Source: Pseudomonas sp. RIT-PI-q (GTDB taxonomy: Bacteria; Pseudomonadota; Gammaproteobacteria; Pseudomonadales; Pseudomonadaceae). From it: a stretch of DNA of 64,000 nt. This document shows, in pieces, positions 19,532-30,077 of this stretch. The notes beneath the pieces were generated by a model. It was not told the origin of the DNA, did no database searches, and saw only the letters and a list, made by a program, of their open reading frames with translations. The position numbers and the translations under genes are program-made. The stretch is from contig NZ_LHPC01000007.1 in NCBI RefSeq assembly GCF_001297125.1, positions 62,001-126,000 of the forward strand, read 5' to 3'. Within the stretch, counting starts at the first letter, position 1. Every line of letters starts with the position of its first letter.

Positions 19532-19560
19532 TTGACAAGACATCAACTCATCGGCATGAT
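19532..19560 (+). promoter_or_regulatory. Candidate sigma-70 promoter of rpsT
   Basis: A consensus -35 box TTGACA at 19532-19537 is followed after 17 bases by CATGAT as a possible -10 box, 54 bases ahead of the rpsT start. The -35 is perfect and the -10 matches four of six. Confidence 0.5.
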
Positions 19561-19613
19561 TCGCGGCCTATTTTGTTTGCTATTTCCTAAAAAGTCTTTC
19601 GAGGAGCTCGACG

Positions 19614-19892
19614 GTGGCCAACACACCTTCCGCCAAAAAACGTGCAAAACAGGCTGAGAAGCGTCGCAGCCACAACGCCAGCCTGCGTTCCATGGTTCGT
19701 ACCTACATCAAGAATGTGGTTAAAGCCATCGACGCAAAAGACGCTGAAAAAGCTCAAGCTGCTTACGTTCTGGCCGTGCCAGTTATCGACCGTATGGCCG
19801 ATAAAGGCATCATCCACAAGAACAAGGCTGCTCGTCATAAGAGCCGCCTGAACGGTCACGTCAAGGCTCTGAACCTTGCTGTTGCCGCATAA
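19614..19892 (+). CDS. rpsT: 30S ribosomal protein S20
   Basis: A 92-residue basic protein with the S20 signature [20 protein letters not shown] and the helical hairpin that binds 16S rRNA. The start is GTG, placed by GAGGAG at 19601-19606 and by the family N terminus; rpsT often uses a weak start that allows autogenous control. It is monocistronic, divergent from murJ and closed by a strong hairpin terminator. Confidence 0.98.
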   Translation: MANTPSAKKRAKQAEKRRSHNASLRSMVRTYIKNVVKAIDAKDAEKAQAAYVLAVPVIDRMADKGIIHKNKAARHKSRLNGHVKALNLAVAA

Positions 19893-19906
19893 GCGATAAG
19901 CTTGTT

Positions 19907-19935
19907 AAAAAACCGACCTCCGGGTCGGTTTTTTA
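19907..19935 (+). terminator. Rho-independent terminator of rpsT
   Basis: Stem AACCGACC / GGTCGGTT with loop TCCG at 19911-19930, followed by a T run and preceded by an A run, so it could also work on the other strand. Confidence 0.9.
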
Positions 19936-19966
19936 TTGCCTGCGATTCAACAGGCTACGCAAAAAA

Positions 19967-20060
19967 ATGTGGGAGCGGGCTTGCTCGCGAAGGCGGCATA
20001 ACAGTCAACGATGATGTTGAATGTTATGGCCTCTTCGCGAGCAAGCCCGCTCCCACATTT
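19967..20060. repeat. REPIN-type inverted repeat, GTGGGAGCGGGC subtype
   Basis: Arms AAATGTGGGAGCGGGCTTGC and GCAAGCCCGCTCCCACATTT flank a spacer containing TCAACGATGATGTTGAA. It lies between the rpsT terminator and the convergent creA end. Confidence 0.9.
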
Positions 20061-20075
20061 CGATTTGCGCAGGAC

Positions 20076-20540
20076 TTATTGGGCGTGCGCCCACGGCAGA
20101 ATCGGGATTGCCGTTACCGCATTCTGCGGACTGCCTTCGATCAAGCGATCGCTGTAGACCAGATACACCAGGGTATTGCGCTTCTTGTCGAGGAATCGCA
20201 CCACCTGCATGGTCTTGAACACCAGCGACGTACGCTCCTTGAACACCTCGTCACCATCCTTGAGCTCACCCTTGAAGCTGATCGGACCGACCTGACGACA
20301 GGCGATGGACGCCTCGGCGCGATCTTCCGCCAAGCCCAGACCGCCCTTCACGCCACCGGTCTTGGCGCGCGACAGGTAACAGGTCACACCCTCAACCTTC
20401 GGATCATCGAACGCTTCGACGACGATACGATCATTCGGCCCGACGAATTTGAACACCGTCGACACCTGACCAATCTCTTCGGCCGAAGCCAGCAGCGGCA
20501 TCGCCAACAGCAGCCCCAACAATCCTTTTGCCACGCGCAT
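20076..20540 (-). CDS. creA: CreA family periplasmic protein
   Basis: A 154-residue CreA-like protein with a signal peptide ([20 protein letters not shown]). The mature part has the family segments [38 protein letters not shown] split around a conserved Cys, [10 protein letters not shown], and [35 protein letters not shown] precedes the ATG. The gene follows proB by 12 bases on the same strand. The molecular role of CreA is not established. Confidence 0.9.
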   Translation of the reverse strand: MRVAKGLLGLLLAMPLLASAEEIGQVSTVFKFVGPNDRIVVEAFDDPKVEGVTCYLSRAKTGGVKGGLGLAEDRAEASIACRQVGPISFKGELKDGDEVFKERTSLVFKTMQVVRFLDKKRNTLVYLVYSDRLIEGSPQNAVTAIPILPWAHAQ

Positions 20541-20552
20541 TCAGATATTCCT

Positions 20553-21671
20553 TCAAACCAGAATCAGGTTATCGCGGTGAACCAGTTCCGGTTCAGCCAT
20601 GTAACCCAACAGACCGACAATCGCCTCAGACGACTGACCGATAATTTTTTGTGCTTCCAGAGCGCTGTAGTTGGCCAGGCCTCGGGCGATTTCACGACCG
20701 TCCGGCGCCACGCACACCACCATTTCGCCACGACGGAAGCTGCCCTGGACCAATTTGACCCCCACCGGCAGCAAACTTTTGTTGCCCTTGGACAATGCAG
20801 TCACTGCACCGGCATCCAGCACCAGGGTGCCACGGGTTTGCAGATGCCCGGCCAGCCACTGCTTGCGCGCCGCCAGCAGACCGCGCTCCGGCGAGAGCAA
20901 GGTGCCGATGCGCTCGCCCGCCTTGAGGCGATCCAGCACACGCTCAATGCGCCCGCCAACGATGATCGTATGCGCTCCGGAACGGGCCGCCAGTCGGGCA
21001 GCGCGCAATTTGGTCTGCATGCCGCCACGCCCCAACGCCCCGCCCGTACCGCCCGCCACTGCATCCAGCGCCGGATCATCGGCACGCGCTTCATAAATCA
21101 GGTTGGCATTCGGGTTATTGCGCGGGTCGGCGTCGAACATGCCGTCGCGATCGGTGAGGATCACCAGCAAGTCAGCCTCGACCAGGTTGGCCACCAGCGC
21201 GGCCAGCGTATCGTTGTCGCCGAAACGGATTTCATCGGTGACCACGGTGTCGTTTTCGTTGATCACCGGGATCACTTTCAGCTCAACCAGCGCGCGCAAG
21301 GTGCTGCGCGCATTCAGGTAGCGCTTGCGGTCCGACAAGTCGTCGTGAGTCAGGAGAATCTGCGCGGTGTGCCGACCATGCTCGGCGAAGCTCGATTCCC
21401 AGGCTTGCACCAGGCCCATTTGGCCGATGGCAGCAGCAGCCTGGAGTTCGTGCATTGCACTGGGTCGCACAGTCCAGCCCAGACGGCTCATGCCGGCCGC
21501 TACCGCCCCGGAGGACACCAGCACCAACTCGACGCCCGCCTCATGCAAGGCCACCATCTGTTCGACCCAGACACCCATTGCCGCGCGATCCAGGCCCTTG
21601 CCGTCCGCCGTCAGCAGAGCGCTGCCGATCTTCACGACCCAACGCTGCGCACCTGTCACCTTGCTCCGCAT
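20553..21671 (-). CDS. proB: Glutamate 5-kinase ProB
   Basis: ProB phosphorylates glutamate at the gamma position, the first and feedback-inhibited step of proline synthesis. The 372-residue protein has an amino-acid kinase domain ([49 protein letters not shown]) and a C-terminal PUA domain ([19 protein letters not shown]). I chose ATG 21671; an adjacent ATG at 21674 and a TTG at 21680 add one and three residues. It lies between obg and creA on the same strand, with a REPIN separating it from obg. Confidence 0.95.
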   Translation of the reverse strand: MRSKVTGAQRWVVKIGSALLTADGKGLDRAAMGVWVEQMVALHEAGVELVLVSSGAVAAGMSRLGWTVRPSAMHELQAAAAIGQMGLVQAWESSFAEHGRHTAQILLTHDDLSDRKRYLNARSTLRALVELKVIPVINENDTVVTDEIRFGDNDTLAALVANLVEADLLVILTDRDGMFDADPRNNPNANLIYEARADDPALDAVAGGTGGALGRGGMQTKLRAARLAARSGAHTIIVGGRIERVLDRLKAGERIGTLLSPERGLLAARKQWLAGHLQTRGTLVLDAGAVTALSKGNKSLLPVGVKLVQGSFRRGEMVVCVAPDGREIARGLANYSALEAQKIIGQSSEAIVGLLGYMAEPELVHRDNLILV

Positions 21672-21810
21672 CATCTTCAACCTTAGCTTGAGGGCAGCGC
21701 GACCCAGCGCCGCCCGTAACGTTATTCGTGACTACCGATTTCCAGATACTAAAACGCCGCTCAATTGAGCGGCGCCTAGTGAGCCGGCGTGCCAGCGATG
21801 ATAACACCGC

Positions 21811-21912
21811 CTGTAGGAGCGAGCTTGCTCGCGAAGGACGCCAACGATGCCGCGTGCATCCTGGACGAACGCGGCACTCTTGAGACCTTCGCGAGCAAGC
21901 TCGCTCCTACAG
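21811..21912. repeat. REPIN-type inverted repeat
   Basis: Arms CTGTAGGAGCGAGCTTGCTC and complement, with CGCGAAGGA/ACCTTCGCG extensions, between obg and proB on the same strand. It could attenuate read-through from obg into proB. Confidence 0.88.
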
Positions 21913-21933
21913 ATCAGTCACGCACGCAACGAA

Positions 21934-23196
<1,263 letters not shown>

Positions 23197-23308
23197 CTAG
23201 ACATAAGACTCTTGCAAAAATGAGCGCAGCGACCTCAAGCAACGACCGCAAAATCCAGCTGCTTTCGCCCATTACAAACAGCTTTGCAAGAGACTCACCC
23301 CACAAACG

Positions 23309-23338
23309 AAAAAGCCCCGTCGCGAGACAGGGCTTTTC
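23309..23338 (-). terminator. Rho-independent terminator of rplU-rpmA
   Basis: Read on the minus strand, AAAAGCCC pairs with GGGGCTTTT around a GC-rich loop and runs into T residues, 15 bases after the rpmA stop. It separates the ribosomal protein pair from obg. Confidence 0.85.
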
Positions 23339-23352
23339 CAGCAACTACGTAA

Positions 23353-23628
23353 TTATGCCGCGACGACTTCAGTCTTCGGGACAATGCTCACGTAACGGCG
23401 GTTGAAAGCGCCTTTTACTTCGAACTTGATCACGCCGTCGATTTTAGCGAACAGAGTGTGATCTTTACCCATGCCAACACCGTAACCGGCGTGGAATTGG
23501 GTGCCGCGCTGACGCACGATGATGTTGCCCGGAATGATAGCCTGGCCGCCATACATCTTCACGCCAAGGCGTTTAGCTTCTGAGTCGCGACCGTTACGGG
23601 TACTACCACCAGCTTTTTTGTGTGCCAT
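23353..23628 (-). CDS. rpmA: 50S ribosomal protein L27
   Basis: A 91-residue L27. The N terminus [20 protein letters not shown] reaches toward the peptidyl transferase centre and carries no cleavable leader of the Firmicutes type. The signature [15 protein letters not shown] is present. AGGAG precedes the ATG. It is co-transcribed with rplU, 34 bases upstream. Confidence 0.98.
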   Translation of the reverse strand: MAHKKAGGSTRNGRDSEAKRLGVKMYGGQAIIPGNIIVRQRGTQFHAGYGVGMGKDHTLFAKIDGVIKFEVKGAFNRRYVSIVPKTEVVAA

Positions 23629-23662
23629 GAGTCAATTCTCCTAGTGAGGAATTAGGCTGAAA

Positions 23663-23977
23663 TTAAGCCTGAATACCGGTGATTTTGATCTCGGTGTACC
23701 ACTGGCGGTGGCCCATACGCTTCATGTGGTGCTTACGACGACGGAACTTGATGATGCGGACTTTATCGTGACGACCTTGGGAGATCACTTCAGCCACAAC
23801 GGTAGCGCCAGCAACAACTGGAGCGCCGATGTTCACGTCATCGCCATTGGCGACCAACAGAACGCGATCAAAAGTAACGGATTCGCCGGTAGCGATTTCC
23901 AGTTTTTCGATCTTCAGGTATTCACCCGGGGCGACCTTGTATTGCTTGCCACCAGTAACAATTACTGCGTACGACAT
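23663..23977 (-). CDS. rplU: 50S ribosomal protein L21
   Basis: A 104-residue L21 beginning [20 protein letters not shown] and ending with the [20 protein letters not shown] signature. The start at 23977 follows GGAGAAATACC and gives the usual family length; the frame extends 60 bases further up without homology. It is the promoter-proximal gene of the rplU-rpmA pair, divergent from ispB. Confidence 0.97.
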   Translation of the reverse strand: MSYAVIVTGGKQYKVAPGEYLKIEKLEIATGESVTFDRVLLVANGDDVNIGAPVVAGATVVAEVISQGRHDKVRIIKFRRRKHHMKRMGHRQWYTEIKITGIQA

Positions 23978-24217
23978 GGTATTTCTCCGATAATCCTGCT
24001 CACCCAGCTCTTTATAAGAAGAGGTATTGGCTGGCATGGCTGCATAAGGCTGGAAGGCCTTTTTGCAATTGCGTAAGGCAGGTGCTGCCCAGGAAGTTCA
24101 GGGTGCGCGATTGTACGCAAGCTGCTTGAGCGATGCAAGAGGCCGTCCATCGCGCCTTGACACCCGCCGACGTGGGTCCTAGCATGCCGCGCAACCCTTC
24201 TGGAGCAACTGTCGCTG

Positions 24218-25186
24218 ATGCAACCCCAAGCTTTCTACCGCGCGGTGGCGGACGATTTTAGCGCCGTCGACGGCATCATCAAGAAGCAGCTGACTTCCCG
24301 AGTGCCGCTGGTATCGAAAATCGGCGATTACATTACCTCGGCCGGCGGTAAACGCCTGCGTCCCTTATTAGTGTTGCTGTGTGGCAAGGCACTTGGCCGC
24401 GAAGGCGATGACCTGCGCCTGCTGGCCGCGACCATCGAGTTCCTGCACACCGCCACCCTGCTGCATGACGACGTGGTCGACATGTCCGGCATGCGCCGTG
24501 GCCGCTCGACCGCCAACGCCATGTGGGGCAACGCCCCGAGCGTACTGGTAGGCGACTTCCTGTATTCGCGTTCTTTCGAAATGATGGTCGAACTGGGCTC
24601 CATGCCGGTGATGAAGATCCTTTCGCAAGCCACGCGCATTATCGCCGAAGGCGAAGTGTTGCAGCTGTCGAAGGTCCGCGACGCCAGCACCACCGAAGAA
24701 ACCTACATGGAAGTCATCCGCGGCAAGACCGCGATGCTTTTCGAAGCCTCGACCCACAGTGCCGCTGCTTTGGCCGGCGCCTCGCCGGAGCAGAGCGAAG
24801 CGCTGCGTACGTTCGGCGACCACCTGGGCGTGGCGTTCCAACTGGTCGACGACCTGCTGGATTACCGTGGCGATGCCGAAACCCTGGGCAAGAACGTCGG
24901 TGACGATCTGGCCGAAGGCAAGCCGACCCTGCCGCTGATCTACACCATGCGTGAAGGTACGCCGGAGCAGGCTGCACTGGTGCGCAAGGCGATCCAGAAA
25001 GGCGGCATCGAAGACCTGGAAAGCATCCGCGAAGCCGTGGAAGCCTCGGGCTCGCTGGATTACACCGCGAAACTGGCCCGCGACTACGTGGCCCGTGCGA
25101 TCAAATGCCTCGACGCGCTGCCAGCCAGCGAGTACCGCGATGCACTGGTCGAGCTGAGCGAGTTTGCGGTCGCCCGCACGCACTGA
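24218..25186 (+). CDS. ispB: Octaprenyl / polyprenyl diphosphate synthase IspB
   Basis: A trans-prenyltransferase that builds the ubiquinone side chain from IPP and an allylic primer. The 322-residue protein has both aspartate-rich motifs: the first as LLHDDVVDMSGMRRGR and the second as LVDDLLDYRGD. The substrate-binding GGKRLRP lies near residue 46. TGGAG lies upstream of the ATG at loose spacing. It is divergent from rplU across 240 bases and is the conserved neighbour of that gene in gamma-proteobacteria. Pseudomonas usually makes ubiquinone-9, so the product length could be nonaprenyl. Confidence 0.95.
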   Translation: MQPQAFYRAVADDFSAVDGIIKKQLTSRVPLVSKIGDYITSAGGKRLRPLLVLLCGKALGREGDDLRLLAATIEFLHTATLLHDDVVDMSGMRRGRSTANAMWGNAPSVLVGDFLYSRSFEMMVELGSMPVMKILSQATRIIAEGEVLQLSKVRDASTTEETYMEVIRGKTAMLFEASTHSAAALAGASPEQSEALRTFGDHLGVAFQLVDDLLDYRGDAETLGKNVGDDLAEGKPTLPLIYTMREGTPEQAALVRKAIQKGGIEDLESIREAVEASGSLDYTAKLARDYVARAIKCLDALPASEYRDALVELSEFAVARTH

Positions 25187-25193
25187 AACGCCC

Positions 25194-25286
25194 CTGTAGG
25201 AGCGAGGCTTGCCCGCGAAGGCGATGTGTCAGTCAACTTGATGTCGACTGGTAGATCGCCTTCGCGGGCAAGCCTCGCTCCTACAA
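25194..25286. repeat. REPIN-type inverted repeat, GAGGCTTGCC subtype
   Basis: Arms CTGTAGGAGCGAGGCTTGCC and complement, spacer with TCAACTTGATGTCGACTG, right after ispB. It may mark the ispB transcript end. Confidence 0.9.
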
Positions 25287-25314
25287 ATCATGCGTCGCCC
25301 CTCGCCTACTAAAA

Positions 25315-25359
25315 ACCCTATATAATGTGCGCTTTTTAGCGATCCTGAAATTCAAGGAG
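25315..25359 (+). promoter_or_regulatory. -10 box and ribosome site of the phnA-like gene
   Basis: TATAAT at 25321-25326 is a perfect -10 hexamer; no good -35 box is visible 17 bases upstream. AAGGAG at 25354-25359, five bases before GTG, decides the non-ATG start of the next gene. Confidence 0.55.
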
Positions 25360-25364
25360 CTTTA

Positions 25365-25706
25365 GTGAGCACGTTGCCACCCTGCCCAAAATGCAATTCC
25401 GAATACACCTATGAAGACGGCGCCCAGCTGATCTGCCCTGAGTGCGCCCACGAGTGGTCCGCCAGCGGCGAAGCCGAAGCTGCGTCGGATGACACCGTGA
25501 AGAAGGATTCGGTGGGCAACGTCCTGCAGGACGGCGACACCATCACCGTGATCAAGGACTTGAAGGTCAAGGGCACGTCGCTGGTGGTCAAGGTCGGCAC
25601 CAAGGTCAAGAATATTCGCCTGTGCGATGGCGATCACGACATCGACTGCAAGATCGACGGCATCGGCCCGATGAAGCTCAAATCCGAGTTCGTCAGAAAA
25701 GTCTGA
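25365..25706 (+). CDS. PhnA/YjdM-family zinc ribbon protein
   Basis: A 113-residue protein with an N-terminal zinc ribbon (CPKCNSEY and CPECAHEW) and a C-terminal SH3-like domain ([20 protein letters not shown], ending [11 protein letters not shown]). This is the family once linked to alkylphosphonate use through the name PhnA. The link to phosphonates is weak, and no phn genes are nearby. The start is GTG, supported by AAGGAG. It stands alone between ispB and the next small gene. A hairpin at 25719-25743 (CCATCCC/GGGATGG) follows the stop, without a T run. Confidence 0.9.
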   Translation: MSTLPPCPKCNSEYTYEDGAQLICPECAHEWSASGEAEAASDDTVKKDSVGNVLQDGDTITVIKDLKVKGTSLVVKVGTKVKNIRLCDGDHDIDCKIDGIGPMKLKSEFVRKV

Positions 25707-25867
25707 GCCTGCTGTATTCCATCCCGCGCCTCGCGTGGGATGGTGCTTCACCCTTCCCCGCTTCGCCCAGCAAACCCTCGCAGTAGCCAAACGCCAGCCG
25801 TTTTGACCTTACGCAATTTTTACCCTGAAAAAAACACAAACAGCCAATAGGCCCTTGCTATTTGATG

Positions 25868-25886
25868 AATAAGAATTATTCTCATT
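25868..25886 (+). promoter_or_regulatory. Candidate Fur box
   Basis: On the complementary strand the site reads AATGAGAATAATTCTTATT, with a perfect AGAAT-A-ATTCT core; it matches 12 of 15 positions of the Fur 7-1-7 consensus TGATAATnATTATCA. It lies 27 bases before the start of the following small gene, where bound Fur would block transcription. Confidence 0.72.
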
Positions 25887-25912
25887 GAAACCCATCAATG
25901 GAGATGAGACCC

Positions 25913-26170
25913 ATGACTTATTTGATCGATGCGTGGCTGGACCGCCCACACCCTTACCTCAGGATCCTGCATCGGGAAACCGGGGAAGTCTGTGCGGTGC
26001 TTGAAGAAGAAGCCTTGAACGAGTTACAGGACCAGGGTGATCTGGACGTCAACGGCCTGAGTTCCAGCGAGCCGGTGGTGCTCAAGGAACTGGTGCGCAA
26101 TCTGTTTCTATTCTGCTACGCCCGGGCGTTGCGCCCGACGAATGAACTGCAGCACAAGATCGAAATATGA
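25913..26170 (+). CDS. Small conserved Pseudomonas protein (PA4570-like), probably iron-regulated
   Basis: An 85-residue acidic protein (MTYLIDAWLDRPHPYLRILH...) with no membrane segment and one cysteine late in the chain. Sequence and position (after ispB, before fklB) fit the PA4570 family, whose function is unknown and which I recall as iron-starvation induced in P. aeruginosa. The second in-frame ATG is chosen because GGAG lies nine bases before it; the first ATG overlaps that ribosome site. The upstream Fur-box-like site supports iron control. Confidence 0.75.
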   Translation: MTYLIDAWLDRPHPYLRILHRETGEVCAVLEEEALNELQDQGDLDVNGLSSSEPVVLKELVRNLFLFCYARALRPTNELQHKIEI

Positions 26171-26186
26171 AAAACACCACAAACCC

Positions 26187-26280
26187 CTGTAGGAGCGAGG
26201 CTTGCCCGCGAAGAGGCCACCACATTCAACATCATCGTTGAATGACACACCGCCTTCGCGAGCAAGCTTCGCTCCTACAG
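26187..26280. repeat. REPIN-type inverted repeat, mixed arms
   Basis: The left arm is of the GAGGCTTGCCCGCGAAG type, while the right arm reads CTTCGCGAGCAAGCTTCGC, a different subtype with one insertion; the spacer holds TTCAACATCATCGTTGAA. It lies between two convergent genes. Confidence 0.85.
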
Positions 26281-26289
26281 GATCAGGGA

Positions 26290-26907
26290 TTACAGAACGT
26301 CGAGCAGTTCGACGTCGAATACCAGTACGCTGTGCGGCGGAATACTGCCAACGCCTTGCGCGCCGTAAGCCAGTTCGCTCGGCACGTACAGACGCCATTT
26401 GCTGCCGGCGTTCATCAGTTGAAGGGCTTCGGTCCAGCCAGCGATCACGCCGCCAACCGGGAATTCTGCAGGCTGACCACGATCGTAGGAGCTGTCGAAG
26501 ACAGTGCCGTCGATCAGCGTGCCGTGGTAGTGAGTGCGCACTTGATCTTCACGGGTTGGCTTGGCGCCTTCACCTTGAGTCAGCACTTCGAACTGCAGGC
26601 CGGAAGCCAGGGTGGTGATGCCATCACGCTTGGCGTTTTCAGCCAGGAAAGCCAGGCCTTCGCCAGCAGCGGCTTCAGCTTTCGCTGCAGCTTCGGCCTG
26701 CATGATTTCGCGAATGACTTTGAAGCTCGCGGACATTTCTTCCTGGCCTACACGGCTTTCCTTGCCGGCGAAGGCATCGGTCAGGCCAGCCAGGATCGCG
26801 TCCAGGCTAACGCCCGGTGGCGGGTTGTCGCGCAGCTGGTCGCCCAACTGACGGCCAATGCCGTAGCTGACGCGGGTTTCGTCGGTGGACAGATTTACTT
26901 CGGACAT
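26290..26907 (-). CDS. fklB: FKBP-type peptidyl-prolyl isomerase FklB
   Basis: A 205-residue protein with the FkpA/FklB N-terminal helical dimerisation domain (DETRVSYGIGRQLGDQL, alanine-rich helix AAAKAEAAAGEGLAFL) and a C-terminal FKBP domain (VRTHYHGTLIDGTVFDSSYDRG, WTEALQLMNAGSKWRLYVPS, YGAQGVGSIPPHSVLVFDVEL). There is no signal peptide, favouring FklB over periplasmic FkpA. The start at 26907 is set by the family N terminus. The long upstream extension of the frame has no support. Confidence 0.94.
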   Translation of the reverse strand: MSEVNLSTDETRVSYGIGRQLGDQLRDNPPPGVSLDAILAGLTDAFAGKESRVGQEEMSASFKVIREIMQAEAAAKAEAAAGEGLAFLAENAKRDGITTLASGLQFEVLTQGEGAKPTREDQVRTHYHGTLIDGTVFDSSYDRGQPAEFPVGGVIAGWTEALQLMNAGSKWRLYVPSELAYGAQGVGSIPPHSVLVFDVELLDVL

Positions 26908-27028
26908 GACACTGCTCCGCTGTGCGGACGGCCCAGGAACTTGCCGTGCGTGCACAGCGCGTCCCGGAGCGCCCGGAACCAAAAGGGCCAGCAGACTAGC
27001 ACAGATGCCATCGCGTTGATCAGGGGCG

Positions 27029-27340
27029 TCAGCGCTGCCACACAGAACGGAAGGCAATCGGCACCTTCAGGCTTTCCTCGGTATTACCGCCGAGGCCACA
27101 CATTTCGTCATGAACGGAGGTGTGCACAAGGTTGAACGGTACGCTAGGACAGGCGTGAAGCACTTCACGTGCATGCTCGACAGAGCGCACATGGAACATC
27201 TCGCCGTGGTTATCACTCAACGGATATGCCGCGCCATGCATGCGCGCTTCCAGCAGGTAGATCCCGCCTTCCATCGAGATCAGATTCAGCTCATCGACTT
27301 TTCCGGCGATGGCGTAGGCATTCAACTCTTGCAGGTTCAT
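27029..27340 (-). CDS. Small conserved protein (DUF6482-like)
   Basis: A 103-residue cytoplasmic protein (MNLQELNAYAIAGKVDELNL...) with the segments MEGGIYLLEARMHG and LSDNHGEMFHVRSVEHAREVL, and a CGLGG motif near the end. I recognise it as the Pseudomonas family I know as DUF6482; no function is assigned. GAGGTGCG precedes the ATG. It lies upstream of fklB on the same strand, 121 bases away. Confidence 0.72.
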   Translation of the reverse strand: MNLQELNAYAIAGKVDELNLISMEGGIYLLEARMHGAAYPLSDNHGEMFHVRSVEHAREVLHACPSVPFNLVHTSVHDEMCGLGGNTEESLKVPIAFRSVWQR

Positions 27341-27445
27341 GAACGCACCTCACACAGTGGCGAACCAAGACCCTTACAGGCATATGCCTTGATGCCTCAA
27401 AGTACAAGCCAAAAACGCCACCGCCCGTCTGGTTAACACCTTCTG

Positions 27446-27538
27446 TGTAGGAGCGAGGCTTGCCCGCGAAGAGGCCGTGTCAGACGACATAAGTGTTGTC
27501 TGTGACGCCGCCTTCGCGGGCAAGCCTCGCTCCTACAG
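27446..27538. repeat. REPIN-type inverted repeat, GAGGCTTGCC subtype
   Basis: Arms GTAGGAGCGAGGCTTGCCCG and complement around a spacer with GACGACATAAGTGTTGTC, between two minus-strand genes. Confidence 0.9.
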
Positions 27539-27584
27539 GGGATCGACGGTCCGGGGGGATCAGGTGTTCGGGGGATCGTGCGGA

Positions 27585-28073
27585 TCAGTGCTTGGTCAGC
27601 TTATCCAGGTAACCCATGGCAAATGCCGAGATCACGAAGGTCATGTGGATGATCACGTACCACTTCAAATGCTCGGGATCGACGTTCTTGGCGTCCATGA
27701 AAATCCGCAGCAAGTGGATCGACGAGATCGCCACGATGGAGGCGGCCACTTTCATCTTCAACGAAGACGAATCCATGGTGCCCAGCCAGTTGAGCTTTTC
27801 CTTGTCGTCGTCGATGTCCAGTTGGGACACGAAGTTCTCGTACCCGGAAATCATCACCATCACCAGCAAACCGCCCACCAGCGCCATATCGATCAACGAC
27901 AGCAGCACCAGGATCAGGTCCGATTCGGCCATCGAGAACACGTTGGGGATGACGTGGAAGACTTCCTGGAAGAATTTCAGCGCCAGGGCCAGCAGCCCAA
28001 GGGACAGGCCGAAGTAGATCGGCGCCAGCAGCCAACGGGAGGCGTACATTGCATTTTCGATAAAGCGTTCCAT
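27585..28073 (-). CDS. YqhA/TIGR00645-family inner membrane protein
   Basis: A 162-residue protein with about four membrane segments ([82 protein letters not shown]). The loop [11 protein letters not shown] is the conserved family motif. It is called UPF0114/YqhA in E. coli and has no established function. GTGAGATT precedes the ATG. Confidence 0.9.
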   Translation of the reverse strand: MERFIENAMYASRWLLAPIYFGLSLGLLALALKFFQEVFHVIPNVFSMAESDLILVLLSLIDMALVGGLLVMVMISGYENFVSQLDIDDDKEKLNWLGTMDSSSLKMKVAASIVAISSIHLLRIFMDAKNVDPEHLKWYVIIHMTFVISAFAMGYLDKLTKH

Positions 28074-28232
28074 TGAATCTCACACAGGGCTGGAAATGGC
28101 CGCGAGTATACCAGCCACCGGTTACAGCCAGAAACCGTCGAGAAATCCGCCACCTGCGCGTGTGTGACAAGGTTTTTCTGCTAGTGTCCAAACCATTGAC
28201 AGCTCAGCGACATCGGACAGGAAGACGGGAAA

Positions 28233-30062
28233 ATGGATGTGCGATTGCCTTTAACGAGTGCCGGGCTTTGCCTGGCGCTGCTGATGATCGGCTGTTCGCC
28301 CAGCGATGAGAAGCGCCAGGTCAGCCTTGAGGAAAAGACCGCGCAGTTCGAAAAGTCGCTGGATGCGATTCAGGATCCGAAACTCAAGGATGCCGTCGCC
28401 GAGCTCGGTGGTTCACTGCTGTTGCTTGAACGTGCGCAACTCAAGCTCGACAGCAAGCCGGTGGACACCGAATACGGCGAAGACGCCCTCGCCGTGCTCA
28501 AGCACTATCCCACACCACAGGCGCTGGTCGACACGTACATCAACGGCCTGTTCGTATTGCACAAAGACTCCAGTTCCGACTACCTGACCGATCTGCAACC
28601 GGTGTTCCCCTTCAATTTCAGTATTCCGGCCGCGTTTCTCTTTCCCCATGGCCTGGAATGGCAATCAGTGACGCTGAGCAACAAACGCGTCATCGCGTTT
28701 CAGCCGGAATGGTCGGAAACCGATCCCGGTATTCAGCTGAGCCCGTCGAGTTCCAACCTGACCAACCCCGATGACCTCACGGTGACCTACCCCTTCATCG
28801 ATGGCCTGGACGTTGAAAACAAGAACCAGCCACAACCGGTGAGCCTGCAAGGCACAGTGGAAGTCATAGCGCCGCGCAGGCTCTACAGCTTCGACCTGAC
28901 GAAAAAAGACGTCGGCCAGACCCGCACCAACGATAACCTCAGCGTCACCTTGCTGAAACTTGAAAACAACTACGCCGAAATCGAATTCAACAACAGCGCG
29001 CCACTGGCCCCCGAGGTCGGCGACACGCCGCTGAACCCGCTGATCGTGCAGGCCAGGGACACCACCGGGCAGTTTCTCTCGCGCTCAGGATCGATCAATG
29101 AAACCGCTGCACAAATTGCCTTCTATCAAAAACAATTGGCGAAAATGCAGCAGCAAAAGGCCTGGAGCGAAACGTTTGAAAAACAGCTGAATGACGAACA
29201 GCAAGCGTTTGAAAAGCAACAGACCCATCATTACTCCAAGGTCTACTTCAACGGACCGATCGAAACCGTCGAAGTCAGCGTGCTGGATTTTTCGGCGGCC
29301 ACGGTGACTCGCAAGGACCTGAACCTGCCAGTACGCCGCTTCGATCGCGCCACCACGGAGAAAACCATCCAGCCACTGTCTTTGCCGGTGGTGGTGTATG
29401 ACGACCAGGCGCCCACCTGGCTCAAAGGTGCGACGCTGGGCGAGGAACAACTGAAAAAAAGCGTCACAGTCCATCAGTCGGTGGAAGACCCGAGTGCTGC
29501 GCAGATCGAGTTCGATCACCCCAAAAGCTTCAATGATGAATTGCTCGGTACATCCTTCAACCCCGGTGAAAGCCCGGTCAGTTTCTTCACCGAAGACGGT
29601 AATGGCAAACGCGATGAGCCGATCGAATTGCCGCCAGAGGCGTACCAGGTCGATCCGCTGCGCGGCACCATCACCTACGACTTGAACCTGTTTCCAGAAA
29701 CCCCGGCTTACGCCGTAGGCTCCATGCCAATATTCCTGGCCTTGGTCGACAAGCAAACCATCGATGCCCACCATCTGCCCAAAGGCCTGGAACTCAAAGG
29801 CAATGCACTGGTGGTGGATTCGAAGCTGTTTCCCGCCCAGGACTGGCGTTTCTTCGCCAAGGACGACAGCGGTAATTACCTGAAGGAGATTCTGTCGGTC
29901 AGTCACGATGCGAGCGCGCAAGGCCCGGCAATATTCAGCGTGCACTACTTCTACGGGCAACCCACCCGACTGGAAACCTACCAGCGAACCGACCTCACCA
30001 CGGTGCAATATGGATTCGAGGTCAAACTCGACAAGGCTGATACGTCCAGCCTTGATCAATAA
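28233..30062 (+). CDS. Large predicted lipoprotein of unknown function
   Basis: A 609-residue protein with a lipoprotein signal (LCLALLMIGC, lipidated Cys at residue 21; Ser next to it favours the outer membrane). It has no transmembrane segment in the rest. The region around residues 70-115 (VDTEYGEDALAVLKHYPTPQ, YINGLFVLHKD) and later beta-rich stretches suggest extracytoplasmic domains. Residues about 285-325 (QIAFYQKQLAKMQQQKAWSE) look like a charged coiled coil. GGAAGACGGG precedes the ATG. I do not recognise a family. The Pseudomonas genes around it are otherwise syntenic, so it may be a lineage-specific insertion. Confidence 0.82.
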   Translation: MDVRLPLTSAGLCLALLMIGCSPSDEKRQVSLEEKTAQFEKSLDAIQDPKLKDAVAELGGSLLLLERAQLKLDSKPVDTEYGEDALAVLKHYPTPQALVDTYINGLFVLHKDSSSDYLTDLQPVFPFNFSIPAAFLFPHGLEWQSVTLSNKRVIAFQPEWSETDPGIQLSPSSSNLTNPDDLTVTYPFIDGLDVENKNQPQPVSLQGTVEVIAPRRLYSFDLTKKDVGQTRTNDNLSVTLLKLENNYAEIEFNNSAPLAPEVGDTPLNPLIVQARDTTGQFLSRSGSINETAAQIAFYQKQLAKMQQQKAWSETFEKQLNDEQQAFEKQQTHHYSKVYFNGPIETVEVSVLDFSAATVTRKDLNLPVRRFDRATTEKTIQPLSLPVVVYDDQAPTWLKGATLGEEQLKKSVTVHQSVEDPSAAQIEFDHPKSFNDELLGTSFNPGESPVSFFTEDGNGKRDEPIELPPEAYQVDPLRGTITYDLNLFPETPAYAVGSMPIFLALVDKQTIDAHHLPKGLELKGNALVVDSKLFPAQDWRFFAKDDSGNYLKEILSVSHDASAQGPAIFSVHYFYGQPTRLETYQRTDLTTVQYGFEVKLDKADTSSLDQ

Positions 30063-30077
30063 CCTGCTCGACAGCGT

